Origin: CAILZL01 sp050181835
GTDB lineage: Bacteria; Pseudomonadota; Gammaproteobacteria; Steroidobacterales; Steroidobacteraceae
NCBI GenBank assembly: GCA_050181835.1
Contig: JBFXCU010000008.1
Span: forward strand, 1 to 64,000
Length of the DNA: 64,000 nt
Direction: 5' to 3'
Shown: positions 1 through 9,739 of the stretch, piece after piece
Numbering within the stretch: position 1 is the stretch's first letter
Layout of the letters: every line of letters begins with the position of its first letter
The notes under the pieces: model-generated
Told to the model about the DNA's origin: nothing
Seen by the model: the letters and a program-made list of their open reading frames with translations, nothing else
Databases searched by the model: none
Translations under genes and position numbers: made by a program

Positions 1-1860
<1,860 letters not shown>

Positions 1861-1998
1861 TAACACCCAATGAGCTTGTCCTATTTACTAGGCATATCTT
1901 GTGGTGACGTTACTCTGAATGTGACAACGTCAAAACGACTCCGAATTGTTAATCCTCGGCGGGGGCATAAATACCCCTGTGTTTGGATTAAACCGGTT

Positions 1999-2116
1999 TG
2001 CCTGGCGGCCATAGCGAGTAGGAACCACCCGATCCCTTTTCGAACTCGGAAGTGAAAATGCTCTGCGCCGATGGTAGTGTGCCCTTTGGGCATGCAAGAG
2101 TAGGTCACTGCCAGGC
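1999..2116 (+). rRNA. rrf: 5S ribosomal RNA
   Basis: Starts TGCCTGGCGGCCATAGCGAG and ends CTGCCAGGC, giving the closed terminal helix of 5S rRNA; the conserved internal segment GCGCCGATGGTAGTGTG is present at about 2067-2083. Length of about 118 bases is normal. It lies about 138 bases after the 23S gene and no tRNA cloverleaf was seen in that spacer, so this is the usual 23S-5S tail of an rRNA operon. Confidence 0.96.
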
Positions 2117-2127
2117 TCTTACATACG

Positions 2128-2160
2128 AAACCCCCACTGAAAATCGGTGGGGGTTTTTTA
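2128..2160 (+). terminator. Rho-independent terminator of the rRNA operon
   Basis: CCCCCAC (2131-2137) pairs with GTGGGGG (2147-2153) around a nine-base loop, followed directly by TTTTTTATT. It sits a dozen bases after the 5S gene, as expected for the end of an rRNA operon. Confidence 0.93.
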
Positions 2161-2263
2161 TTGCCCGCGCGAAATTGGTGCTAATCTTCTGCGCGTTTGA
2201 TGATGAATAGTTGCTACCAAGATAGCTCGTCACCGTGAGATGCAAATTGAGGGGGATTGCTTG

Positions 2264-3574
2264 ATGACAAACGACAAAAGCCGTTTACGGGGTATCTGCT
2301 TATTTATTGCGTTGCTGTTTCTGCCCTGTATGACGTTTGCACAGACGGTGGATGTCATTAACGGTAGTGATACCGCTTGGTTGTTGACGGCCACAGCGCT
2401 GGTACTGTTCATGACGTTGCCGGGTTTGGCCTTGTTTTATGCCGGGCTGGTGCGTTCCAAGAATGTGCTGTCGATCATCATGCAGTGTTTCGCCATTACT
2501 TCTGTAGCATCCATAGTCTGGTTGGCGTGTGGTTATTCGATCGCTTTCAATGATGGTGGCCAATACCAAGCATGGATGGGTGGTTTTGATAAGAGCTGGC
2601 TAAACAACGTTTCGCCTGCAAGCATCACGGGACAAGTACCCGAATATCTGTTTTTTATGTTTCAACTCACCTTTGCAGCCATCACGCCGGCGTTAGTCAT
2701 TGGCGGGTTTGCTGAGCGAATGAAGTTCAGCGCTGTTCTGTGGTTTTCGGCAACCTGGCTGTTGCTGGTGTACGCACCAGTGACGCATTGGGTGTGGGGT
2801 GGGGGATGGCTCGCTAAATTAGGCGTGATGGATTTTGCTGGCGGCATAGTGGTGCATATCACCGCTGGCGTATCCGCAGTCATGTGTGCCTTTGTGTTGG
2901 GTCGTCGGCGCGGCTTCCCGCTGGTATCAATGCCTCCCCACAGTTTGCCGTTAACGGCTGCCGGTGCCGGCATGTTGTGGGTAGGTTGGTTTGGCTTTAA
3001 CGGTGGCAGCGCGCTAGCAGCTAACTCATCGGCTGCCGCAGCCATACTTGCGACGCATTTAGGTGCTTCAGCGGGGGCATTAAGCTGGATGGCAATTGAA
3101 TGGCGGCGTTATGGCAAGCCTTCGGTATTGGGAATTTTGACTGGCATGGTGGCCGGGTTAGGCACTATCACCCCTGCATCCGGATTTGTCAGCCCATTGT
3201 CGGCGGTATGTATTGGTGCGGTGGCCGGTGTCACTTGCTATTTCGCCACGCAACTATTCAAGCAGGTGTGGCAGATTGATGACTCACTTGATGTATCGCC
3301 AGTTCATGGTGTTGGCGGTGTATTGGGAACCTTGCTCACCGGTATTTTCGCGTCACCCTTATTGGGTGGCGCGGGTTTTACGGTTTCAGGCAGCATCCTG
3401 CGACAACTAGGCGTTCAGGCTGTGGGGATTCTGGTGGTGGCGGCTTGGTGCGCAGTAATCACTTGGCTACTATTGAAGCTAATCGTGGTAACCATTGGAC
3501 TACGTGTGAGCGAGGAACAAGAGTCGGAAGGTTTGGATCTCGCGTCGCACGGTGAGCGTGGTTATATAGGGTAA
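2264..3574 (+). CDS. amtB: Ammonium transporter, Amt family
   Basis: Inner-membrane ammonium channel of about 436 residues, the usual Amt length. The N-terminus looks like a cleaved signal peptide (hydrophobic stretch ending CMTFAQ), as in E. coli AmtB, followed by about eleven membrane segments. The two pore-histidine regions are present: DFAGGIVVHITAG and SPVHGVGGVLGTLLTG. An open frame extends eight codons further upstream, but the GAGGGGG at 2249-2255 is placed for the ATG at 2264. No glnK gene, the normal partner, lies beside it, and no sigma-54 promoter of the nitrogen-control type is visible in the 100 bases upstream. It is followed by a separate iron-uptake operon, so the neighbourhood says nothing about nitrogen control. 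Confidence 0.93.
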   Translation: MTNDKSRLRGICLFIALLFLPCMTFAQTVDVINGSDTAWLLTATALVLFMTLPGLALFYAGLVRSKNVLSIIMQCFAITSVASIVWLACGYSIAFNDGGQYQAWMGGFDKSWLNNVSPASITGQVPEYLFFMFQLTFAAITPALVIGGFAERMKFSAVLWFSATWLLLVYAPVTHWVWGGGWLAKLGVMDFAGGIVVHITAGVSAVMCAFVLGRRRGFPLVSMPPHSLPLTAAGAGMLWVGWFGFNGGSALAANSSAAAAILATHLGASAGALSWMAIEWRRYGKPSVLGILTGMVAGLGTITPASGFVSPLSAVCIGAVAGVTCYFATQLFKQVWQIDDSLDVSPVHGVGGVLGTLLTGIFASPLLGGAGFTVSGSILRQLGVQAVGILVVAAWCAVITWLLLKLIVVTIGLRVSEEQESEGLDLASHGERGYIG

Positions 3575-3580
3575 TAGCCT

Positions 3581-3607
3581 CAGGCAGAAGCTAGGCCTGT
3601 CATTTTT
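3581..3607 (+). terminator. Weak terminator candidate after amtB
   Basis: CAGGC (3581-3585) can pair with GCCTG (3595-3599), followed by TCATTTTT. The stem is only five base pairs, so this is a weak call. Confidence 0.35.
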
Positions 3608-3651
3608 CAGAGTGGCAGTCCTAGTTAGGACATCTTGTCAATTCTATCGCT

Positions 3652-3676
3652 AATACGAATCGTTCTCATATATAAT
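3652..3676 (+). promoter_or_regulatory. Fur box overlapping the feo promoter
   Basis: AATACGAATCGTTCTCATA (3652-3670) resembles the inverted-repeat Fur box in its betaproteobacterial form (AATGAGAATCATTCTCATT), differing at about four positions. It abuts a perfect -10 hexamer TATAAT at 3671-3676. Binding of iron-loaded Fur here would block transcription of feoA. No convincing -35 hexamer was found. Confidence 0.75.
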
Positions 3677-3732
3677 AACCACCAAGCGTCTCACCCGCGT
3701 AAGCAGGTCAACTCATCGGTAGGTAATCGATT

Positions 3733-4023
3733 TTGGAAATTCCAGCAATTGAACAGCCTTTGTCCGACGCGATTTTGTCGCTCGCGGACTTGCCGCTGCA
3801 CGTGATGGCAACAGTAGCATGTGTTGCACTTGTTGAACCTGGGCGTGACCCCTCCTCACTACGACGTATGGCAGAGATTGGTTTCTTGCCGGGTGAGCCG
3901 GTGAAGATACTGGCTCGCGTTCCCGGTGGAGATCCGTTGGCGGTGCGGGTTGGCAATTCAACGTTTGCGTTGCGACGTCGAGAAGCTCGTTGCGTGCAAG
4001 TGCGGGTGATGGCTGCAAAATGA
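3733..4023 (+). CDS. feoA: Ferrous iron transport protein A
   Basis: Small cytoplasmic SH3-like protein of about 96 residues that works with FeoB in ferrous iron uptake. The core with LRRMAEIGFLPGEPVKILAR and the following PLAVRVGNSTFALRRREA is typical of FeoA. The first in-frame start is TTG at 3733; an ATG at 3805 (MATVACVAL) would give about 72 residues, closer to the FeoA core, so the start is uncertain. Its stop overlaps the feoB start by four bases (ATGA), which indicates translational coupling. The Fur-box-like site lies about 60 bases upstream. Confidence 0.92.
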   Translation: MEIPAIEQPLSDAILSLADLPLHVMATVACVALVEPGRDPSSLRRMAEIGFLPGEPVKILARVPGGDPLAVRVGNSTFALRRREARCVQVRVMAAK

Positions 4024-5903
4024 ACAGTGTGCCCCAGTTGTCACGATCACCAGTGGTTGCCTTGGTTGGAAATCCGAACTGTGGCAAGACTGCCTTGTTT
4101 AACTTGCTTACTGGTAGTCGTCAGAAAGTCGCTAATTACGCAGGCGTCACGGTGGAGCGCAAGGAAGGACAACTATTTACCGCCACCGGCAACCACGTTC
4201 GCTTGTTCGATTTGCCTGGTGCTTACGGACTGGAGGCGGAAACACCTGATGAGAAAGTCACGCTTGATGTGCTCTGTGGACGTTTGCCTGGTGAGCAGCG
4301 TCCTGACTTAATCGTCTGTGTCGTCGACTCCACCAATCTGCGACAACATTTGCGATTAGTGGTCGGCTTGCGTCGATTCGGCATGCCGATGATTGTAGCG
4401 TTAAATATGAGCGATTTGGCATTACGGCATGGATTACAGCTGGATGCTGCGGTGTTATCCCGGGAGTTGGGTGTCCCCGTGGTCTGTACCACCGGGACAC
4501 ATCGTGAGGGCATTCGCTCGTTATTGAGCATGATCGATACTTCGGTAGCGATGAAGCCGTACAACGTAACTAATGAACTGCCAACAATCACACCCGAATC
4601 AATTGCTAGCGATCACGCGGAAGTGCGCCGCGTGCTTTCAGTATTAGGCGTGGCTAATGCCGACTCATTGCGTAATTCAGATCGAATTGATCGAGTGGTG
4701 TTACATCCCGTTGCGGGGCCGCTAATTTTGTTGGGTTGCCTGTTTCTGATGTTTCAAGCGGTGTTTATCTGGGCGCAGCCGCTCATGGATGGCATCAATG
4801 CAAGCGTGGGATGGTTGGGCGCATACCTTCAGCAAGTGCTGCCGGACAGTATGTTACGCAGTCTTCTCATTGATGGCGTGATCGCTGGCGCGGGAAGTGT
4901 TGTAGTGTTTTTACCGCAGATCATCATTCTGTTTTTCTTCATATTGGTGCTTGAAGAGTCCGGCTATTTACCACGTGCCGCATTTTTGCTGGATAAAGTA
5001 ATGGGTGGAGTCGGGCTATCCGGGCGTTCCTTCATTCCCTTGTTATCCAGTTTTGCCTGTGCCATTCCCGGCATCATGGCGACCCGCACGATCCAGAATC
5101 CACGTGATCGTTTAATCACGATCATGATTGCACCGTTGATGACCTGTTCGGCCAGACTGCCGGTGTATGCGTTGATCATTGCTGCATTTATTCCATCACA
5201 GCGCTTATGGGGCGGTGTTGAGTTGCAAGGTCTGGTGCTGTTTTCCCTGTATGTCGGTGGCATTGTTGCTGCCATGCTGGTTGCCTGGGTCATGAAACTC
5301 GCTACACGTCGTGATGGTGGTCAGAGTTTGATGTTAGAACTGCCAGCATATCATTTGCCGGTACTACGCAATATTGCTATCGGCCTATGGCAGCGTGTGC
5401 AGATATTTCTCATGCGCGTTGGCACCATCATTTTGTCGCTAATGGTGATTCTGTGGTTCTTGAGTAGTGTGCCCTTTCCACCTGAAGGCGCTACCGGACC
5501 GGCAATTCAATACAGCTATGCGGGTCGTATGGGAGTGGCGTTGGCCCAAGTGTTTGCGCCGATTGGATTCAATTGGCAAATTTCAATTGCCTTGATACCG
5601 GGCTTGGCTGCTCGTGAAGTGGCGGTTGCTGCCTTGGGTACGGTATATGCGTTGTCGGCCAGCGGTGATGATATGTCAGGAGCGCTGCTGCCATTGATCG
5701 CGCAATCGTGGAGCTTGCCTACCGCGTTGTCATTGCTGGTCTGGTATGTGTTTGCACCGCAATGTTTATCGACGCTGGCTACCGTAAAACGGGAAACCAA
5801 TAGCTGGCGCTATCCATTGATCATGCTGGTTTATTTGTTTGGTATGGCATATCTAGCTTCATTTATCACATATCGACTGGCGCTGGCCTGGTCGGGAGGA
5901 TAA
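4020..5903 (+). CDS. feoB: Ferrous iron transport protein B
   Basis: Inner-membrane ferrous iron transporter with an N-terminal G domain, about 627 residues from the ATG that overlaps the feoA stop. The G motifs are clear: GNPNCGKTALFN (G1), DLPG (G3) and NMSD (G4). After a helical linker the membrane part carries two related gate regions, including RSFIPLLSSFACAIPGIMATR and the later GLAAREVAVAALGTVYA. At 627 residues it is shorter than E. coli FeoB (about 770) but inside the range of the shorter FeoB forms. A longer reading from 3990 is open, but the coupled start at 4020 is the better one. Confidence 0.95.
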   Translation: MNSVPQLSRSPVVALVGNPNCGKTALFNLLTGSRQKVANYAGVTVERKEGQLFTATGNHVRLFDLPGAYGLEAETPDEKVTLDVLCGRLPGEQRPDLIVCVVDSTNLRQHLRLVVGLRRFGMPMIVALNMSDLALRHGLQLDAAVLSRELGVPVVCTTGTHREGIRSLLSMIDTSVAMKPYNVTNELPTITPESIASDHAEVRRVLSVLGVANADSLRNSDRIDRVVLHPVAGPLILLGCLFLMFQAVFIWAQPLMDGINASVGWLGAYLQQVLPDSMLRSLLIDGVIAGAGSVVVFLPQIIILFFFILVLEESGYLPRAAFLLDKVMGGVGLSGRSFIPLLSSFACAIPGIMATRTIQNPRDRLITIMIAPLMTCSARLPVYALIIAAFIPSQRLWGGVELQGLVLFSLYVGGIVAAMLVAWVMKLATRRDGGQSLMLELPAYHLPVLRNIAIGLWQRVQIFLMRVGTIILSLMVILWFLSSVPFPPEGATGPAIQYSYAGRMGVALAQVFAPIGFNWQISIALIPGLAAREVAVAALGTVYALSASGDDMSGALLPLIAQSWSLPTALSLLVWYVFAPQCLSTLATVKRETNSWRYPLIMLVYLFGMAYLASFITYRLALAWSGG

Positions 5904-5905
5904 GT

Positions 5906-6175
5906 ATGTGGCATATCGTTGATTATCTGCTGATGATGATGTTGGTATGCGCTAGCATCTTGTATGTGGTGTACGCCTTGGGAGCCATGTCTATCAAGCG
6001 ACGCATGCTTGAGCTACTGATTCGTTGCTGTGGCTTGAAAGTTTATTCACTGTTTTCGCCGCGTGCGGGTGCATGCAGTCATTGTTCAGCGGACATACAA
6101 AAGCGCGAGCTGGTGCGTCAATTCAAACTGGCTGCCAAAAGCGTCAACAAAAGCTCTGAATCAGATCAGGCTTGA
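5906..6175 (+). CDS. Small membrane protein of the feo operon
   Basis: A protein of 89 residues starting two bases after the feoB stop, with ribosome binding site GGGAGGA at 5894-5900. It has one N-terminal membrane helix (about residues 5-27), a basic stretch, and a cysteine-bearing C-terminal part with CC near residue 41 and CSHC near residue 57. Its position and shape recall the small cysteine-containing membrane proteins often encoded after feoB, which may take the place of FeoC, but I see no sequence match that proves this. Its 3' end overlaps the convergent flgN by ten bases. Function not established. Confidence 0.75.
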   Translation: MWHIVDYLLMMMLVCASILYVVYALGAMSIKRRMLELLIRCCGLKVYSLFSPRAGACSHCSADIQKRELVRQFKLAAKSVNKSSESDQA

Positions 6176-6657
6176 ATGTGGCAGACGCGCCCAGCTTGTG
6201 GATTCTGATAGGTATTGCCGCGAGCTGAATATATTTTTGAGTTGTTGTGAGTTGCGCCGTTTAGCGTATTCAACAATCCTTCTACTCTTTTCAGGCGATT
6301 GTTGATTAGTGCACCGTTTCTATCGTTCAGTGCTCGACAGTTGCGGATGGCCGAGGTGCTTTGTTGCCAGCGCTTGTGTATCGTTCCAGACGGATCGCAC
6401 CACTGAATCAATTGCAATAATCCGATCTTGTCAGCACTAAAGCCGCCAGCACGACACAATGACTGACGCTCAGCATCAATCCGCAGCAGGCTGGTCATGC
6501 AAGTGTCGCGTGCTGCGGCTACCTGTTCCAGTTCTTCAAGTTGTTCAGTGGTAATGTGCTGATATTCTTTGCCCAAAATCGCTTCTAGATTTGCCAGTGC
6601 AGTGGCTTCTTCGTCCAGCAGGCAAGCCAAGTGATCGCGATAAAGTGATGCATCCAT
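6166..6657 (-). CDS. flgN: Flagellar export chaperone FlgN
   Basis: Cytoplasmic helical chaperone of 163 residues that keeps the hook-filament junction proteins FlgK and FlgL ready for export. The N-terminal half (HLACLLDEEATALANLEAIL, then EQLEELEQVAAARDTCMTSL) is the usual FlgN coiled-coil pattern. It follows flgM on the minus strand, the typical flgM-flgN order, and should share the sigma-28 promoter upstream of flgM. The C-terminal tail is divergent and reads ten bases into the convergent feo-operon gene. Confidence 0.88.
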   Translation of the reverse strand: MDASLYRDHLACLLDEEATALANLEAILGKEYQHITTEQLEELEQVAAARDTCMTSLLRIDAERQSLCRAGGFSADKIGLLQLIQWCDPSGTIHKRWQQSTSAIRNCRALNDRNGALINNRLKRVEGLLNTLNGATHNNSKIYSARGNTYQNPQAGRVCHIQA

Positions 6658-6700
6658 GATGATGGTGGCCTTGTGTCGGGTGACGAGCGTTCGCTGGCAA

Positions 6701-7015
6701 TTACTTCAAGCGACTCAGCGATTGCTCTGCCAGCAGCAGCTTGTCGGCAATCCGTTCCGAGTCGATCTGGTAGCTCCCACTGGCTAGGCGACTGCTGACT
6801 TGATCGACGCGTGCTTGATTTATTTCTGGCAAACCCTGTACCAGCTGATCCAGCGCGGCTAAGGAACGAGCGGAAGAGGTGATGTGTGTGTCCGGAGCAT
6901 CACTTTCCGTGCTGACCGCCTGTGACGCATTGCCGGATGTTTCTGCATGTTTGACGGCACGGCCGGTGCTGATTTGCACTGGGTTGCTATCGAGACCACC
7001 AATCTTTGTAGACAC
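6701..7015 (-). CDS. flgM: Anti-sigma-28 factor FlgM
   Basis: Small secreted anti-sigma factor (about 104 residues) that holds FliA inactive until the hook-basal body is complete. The C-terminal FliA-binding half is clear: INQARVDQVSSRLASGSYQI, then DSERIADKLLLAEQSL. The N-terminal half is disordered and polar, as in the family. The first possible start is GTG at 7024, but the ribosome binding site GAGGA directly abuts it; the GTG at 7015 has proper spacing and is preferred. A sigma-28 promoter lies immediately upstream, so FlgM is fed back into its own regulon. Confidence 0.92.
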   Translation of the reverse strand: MSTKIGGLDSNPVQISTGRAVKHAETSGNASQAVSTESDAPDTHITSSARSLAALDQLVQGLPEINQARVDQVSSRLASGSYQIDSERIADKLLLAEQSLSRLK

Positions 7016-7046
7016 GACTGTCACTCCTCATCTGTTCTTGCCCGCT

Positions 7047-7073
7047 GTAGCGGCGGATTCGCGCGCAACTTTA
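7047..7073 (-). promoter_or_regulatory. Sigma-28 (FliA) promoter of flgMN
   Basis: Read on the minus strand: TAAAGTTG, 11 bases, GCCGCTAC, against the consensus TAAAGTTT-N11-GCCGATAA. Fourteen or so of the consensus positions fit or nearly fit, with exact spacing, and the predicted start falls about 25 bases before the flgM start codon. Confidence 0.85.
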
Positions 7074-7124
7074 GCAAAATTTTGCCGAATGGTTGTTGAT
7101 CAGTGACTTGTCAACAATATAGGG

Positions 7125-7838
7125 CTACAGCGTTATTCGTACCAACCCCATGCTATCGACTACGCCTTCTACAACTTTAGAGGAACTGAGGTTTTTAACC
7201 CGTACTCTGGAGTCGGCTTCGCCATCTGCCAACGCAACGCCTTGATTGCGGACTTCAATTCCCGCGACCTTGGCCAAAATGGTTACTTGTTGCCCCCGTC
7301 GTATGACGAGCTGTGGCTGTACCATACTGGCAGTGAGCAGTGTGCCTGCCGACAGGTCACGCTTAAGGCGTTGGTCCTGTAGTTCACTCACCTTAGTAAG
7401 GTATTGATTGCTTAAACCCGGTACTCTCTGGGTTCGGCCATCAACATCAGCGGTAGTAATAGTAGCGTTGCGTGACAACGGCTTGTTTAAGCTGAACACC
7501 TTGATCTCAGTCTCGATGTTTACTGGTACGTAAACTGACCAAGTGTTACCAGTATCGCAGCGCACCCCCACGGTTGCGCGGTTACCAAGGTTGGCTCCGC
7601 TGGGCAGAAAAGCTTGCAAATCAGTAGCACATTGCTCCAGACGCAACCGGCTATCCAGCTGTGTGGCGGTCAGGTGTATCACTCCGGCATTGCCAGGTAG
7701 TAGTTTGCGTACATGTGATTCCGCTACATACTGTATGTCAGCGAGTGATTGATAGCCTGCGGCATGTCCAGTAATGCTGTGCAAAGATACGCTGATCAGT
7801 AGTAAGCAGAAAAATGAGTTCTGGCTATGTATGTGCAT
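7125..7838 (-). CDS. flgA: Flagellar P-ring assembly chaperone FlgA
   Basis: Periplasmic chaperone (237 residues) for assembly of the FlgI P ring. A signal peptide (hydrophobic stretch FFCLLLISVSL, then HAAGYQ) is followed by the SAF-type domain of FlgA; the C-terminal part QLVIRRGQQVTILAKVAGIE and SSKVVEGVVDSMGLVRITL is diagnostic. The open frame continues 79 codons further upstream, but the sigma-54 promoter at 7870-7886 would start transcription near 7858, and only the ATG at 7838 puts a signal peptide at the N-terminus. It is divergent from flgB. Confidence 0.93.
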   Translation of the reverse strand: MHIHSQNSFFCLLLISVSLHSITGHAAGYQSLADIQYVAESHVRKLLPGNAGVIHLTATQLDSRLRLEQCATDLQAFLPSGANLGNRATVGVRCDTGNTWSVYVPVNIETEIKVFSLNKPLSRNATITTADVDGRTQRVPGLSNQYLTKVSELQDQRLKRDLSAGTLLTASMVQPQLVIRRGQQVTILAKVAGIEVRNQGVALADGEADSRVRVKNLSSSKVVEGVVDSMGLVRITL

Positions 7839-7869
7839 GTGTCGGTTCTCTGACAAATGGAAATAACCA

Positions 7870-7886
7870 AGCAAGTGGCATGCCAC
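7870..7886 (-). promoter_or_regulatory. Sigma-54 promoter of flgA
   Basis: On the minus strand GTGGCATG-CCAC-TTGCT, matching TTGGCACG-N4-TTGCW with the GG and GC separated by exactly ten bases. It lies about 30 bases before the flgA start. The -24 region is itself a perfect palindrome, GTGGCATGCCAC. Confidence 0.88.
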
Positions 7887-8001
7887 ACAATATATTTCGC
7901 TGCTGATACGTAAATTATTGTAGCTGTGTGTCGATACATGATACCGCTGTTCATGAGGCTGGGTGTATTGGCTATCTATGCGCCGTAATTCTGCCGCTGC
8001 C

Positions 8002-8017
8002 CGGCAAGTGCTTGCCG
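8002..8017. promoter_or_regulatory. Inverted repeat, candidate enhancer site for flgA/flgB
   Basis: CGGCAAGTGCTTGCCG is a perfect inverted repeat (7-bp arms, 2-bp spacer). It lies about 75 bases upstream of the flgB sigma-54 promoter and about 115 bases upstream of the flgA one, distances normal for a bacterial enhancer-binding protein. Thirteen of fifteen bases recur at 25769-25783 before the flrC-like promoter. Confidence 0.65.
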
Positions 8018-8091
8018 ACTCTATGAGAGCCCGCTCACACAATTTCAAATAATTTTCGCCATAAATACCCCGCACGGCTTAAAACCACGGC

Positions 8092-8108
8092 TTGGCATGC
8101 GGATTGCT
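8092..8108 (+). promoter_or_regulatory. Sigma-54 promoter of the flgB operon
   Basis: TTGGCATG-CGGA-TTGCT, one base from the consensus -24 element, with exact GG-N10-GC spacing. The predicted start near 8119 leaves a leader of about 27 bases before flgB. Confidence 0.92.
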
Positions 8109-8145
8109 TACTACCTCTCTAGACAAATTATTGACGGAGGTCGTC

Positions 8146-8556
8146 ATGGCGATGTCACTCGATTCATATCTTGGTATTCATCCGCAGGCATTAAAGCTCA
8201 GTGCGCAACGTAGCGAATTGTTGGCTGCCAACATGGCCAATGCCGATACGCCGAATTACAAAGCCCGTGATATTGATTTCAAAACCGCACTGGTCACCAC
8301 TGGTGCCAACCTAGGCTTGCAACTGCGTCAAACCACAGCCGGTAATAGTAAGCATATTGCACTGGAAAAAATGGGTGGCGGTGCTGAAGCGAAAACCATG
8401 TATCGAGAGCCGCTGGCACCGTCATTGGATGGCAATACCGTTGATTCTCAAGTGGAGCAGGCGAATTTTGCTCAGAACGCAATCCATTATCAGGCCAGCT
8501 TGAGTTTTGTGAACGGCAAATTTCGTTCGCTGATGACGGCCATTACTGGTCAATAG
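8146..8556 (+). CDS. flgB: Flagellar proximal rod protein FlgB
   Basis: Rod subunit of 136 residues. The N-terminal rod/hook signature is seen in LLAANMANADTPNYKARDID, and the C-terminal helix carries the Q-A-N-F-A-x-N-A pattern and LSFVNGKFRSLMTAITGQ. The ATG at 8146 is chosen because GGAGG lies five bases upstream and the sigma-54 promoter starts transcription near 8119; the longer open frame from 8092 begins inside the promoter. First gene of a long operon of rod, hook and ring genes. Confidence 0.96.
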   Translation: MAMSLDSYLGIHPQALKLSAQRSELLAANMANADTPNYKARDIDFKTALVTTGANLGLQLRQTTAGNSKHIALEKMGGGAEAKTMYREPLAPSLDGNTVDSQVEQANFAQNAIHYQASLSFVNGKFRSLMTAITGQ

Positions 8557-8582
8557 CCGCTGACTGCTCACAGGAGTAATAC

Positions 8583-8996
8583 ATGCCTTCATTCAACATT
8601 TTCGATATTGCAGGTTCTGGCATGAGTGCGCAGACCGTGCGCCTGAACACCACCGCCAGCAATCTTGCCAATGCCGATAGTGTCAGTAGCAATGCTGACA
8701 CAGCGTACAAGGCAAGACATCCGGTGTTTAAGGCAGTTCATGCCGGGTTAAGTGATAACTCGGCAGGTTCGCAAGTGCAGGTGGTAGGCGTTTCACAAAG
8801 CGACACTGCTGCACAGGCTAGGTATGAACCAAGTAATCCTATGGCGAATGCAGATGGCTATGTGTACTCATCTAACGTCAATGTTGTTGAGGAGATGGTC
8901 GACATGATTTCTGCCTCGCGGTCGTACCAGAACAATGTTGAGGTAATGAACACCTCAAAGGAATTAATGCTGGCCACGTTGAAAATGGGTCAGTAA
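8583..8996 (+). CDS. flgC: Flagellar proximal rod protein FlgC
   Basis: Rod subunit of 137 residues with the N-terminal segment GMSAQTVRLNTTASNLANAD and the C-terminal segment SNVNVVEEMVDMISASRSYQ shared by axial proteins. Length and position directly after flgB (26-base gap, AGGAG before the ATG) are standard. Confidence 0.97.
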   Translation: MPSFNIFDIAGSGMSAQTVRLNTTASNLANADSVSSNADTAYKARHPVFKAVHAGLSDNSAGSQVQVVGVSQSDTAAQARYEPSNPMANADGYVYSSNVNVVEEMVDMISASRSYQNNVEVMNTSKELMLATLKMGQ

Positions 8997-9026
8997 CTCA
9001 GCATCGATTAATCAGCAGGTAAACAC

Positions 9027-9692
9027 ATGACTACCATTAGTTCCGCAGTTAGCTCGCTGGCATCCGGCACCAAAAGTGACAGTAATAACTCAATGTCCAA
9101 TTTGGGCATCAATGATTTCATCACTCTGATGACCACGCAGCTCAAGTATCAGGATCCAACACAGCCGCAGGACTCGACGCAATTTATTGCGCAGCTGGCA
9201 CAGTTTTCCACTGTTTCTGGCGTGCAGGAGATGAATACCTCGCTTGGCTCATTGCTGACACAGCTGAAAAGTTCTCAAGCATTGAGTGCCACGTCATTAG
9301 TTGGGCATTCGGTACTGGTTGATGCCAACAGTCTGAGCGCCGCAGCAGGAGAGTCAGTCAGCGGTACCGTTAATACGCCAGCTTCTACCTCAAATATCAA
9401 CTTGGTAATTAGTGATGCCAGTGGTCAGGTTGTCAGGCAAATGTCGGTGGCTGCTACGAGTGGAGAATCTGCCTTTACTTGGGATGGTAAAAATGACAGC
9501 GGTCAGCTTGTTGCTGACGGTGCATACAGTTTTGATGCGATTGCCAATGTGGCAGGAAAAAGCACGTCGTTGAGCACCTCTCTGGTCGCGAAAGTTACCA
9601 GTGTCACGATTGATTCCGTTAACAACGTTTTGCAACTCAATACCGACGCACTAGGGTCGGTAGAAATGAGTGCGGTTAAGAAGCTGTTCTAA
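9027..9692 (+). CDS. flgD: Flagellar hook cap / hook assembly protein FlgD
   Basis: Hook scaffolding protein of 221 residues, needed to polymerise FlgE at the growing hook tip. The N-terminal signature LGINDFITLMTTQLKYQDPT is the conserved FlgD export/assembly segment, and the central part with FTWDGKNDSGQLVADGAYSF is the FlgD Tudor/Ig-like domain. Sits between flgC and flgE in the usual order. Confidence 0.96.
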   Translation: MTTISSAVSSLASGTKSDSNNSMSNLGINDFITLMTTQLKYQDPTQPQDSTQFIAQLAQFSTVSGVQEMNTSLGSLLTQLKSSQALSATSLVGHSVLVDANSLSAAAGESVSGTVNTPASTSNINLVISDASGQVVRQMSVAATSGESAFTWDGKNDSGQLVADGAYSFDAIANVAGKSTSLSTSLVAKVTSVTIDSVNNVLQLNTDALGSVEMSAVKKLF

Positions 9693-9739
9693 AGATTAAT
9701 CAGTAAAAACCAATTTAAAGTATTTCAGGAGTAATCATC

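Larger units (their letters stand above)
7839..8145. other. Divergent control region between flgA and flgB
   Basis: About 307 bases without a gene. It holds one sigma-54 promoter for each direction near its two ends and a perfect inverted repeat, CGGCAAG-TG-CTTGCCG, at 8002-8017 between them. I see no sigma-70 or sigma-28 promoter of quality here. Confidence 0.85.

Noticed and set aside
7839..8075. N-terminal extension of flgA by 79 codons
   Set aside because: It would lie upstream of the sigma-54 promoter at 7870-7886 and would bury the signal peptide.
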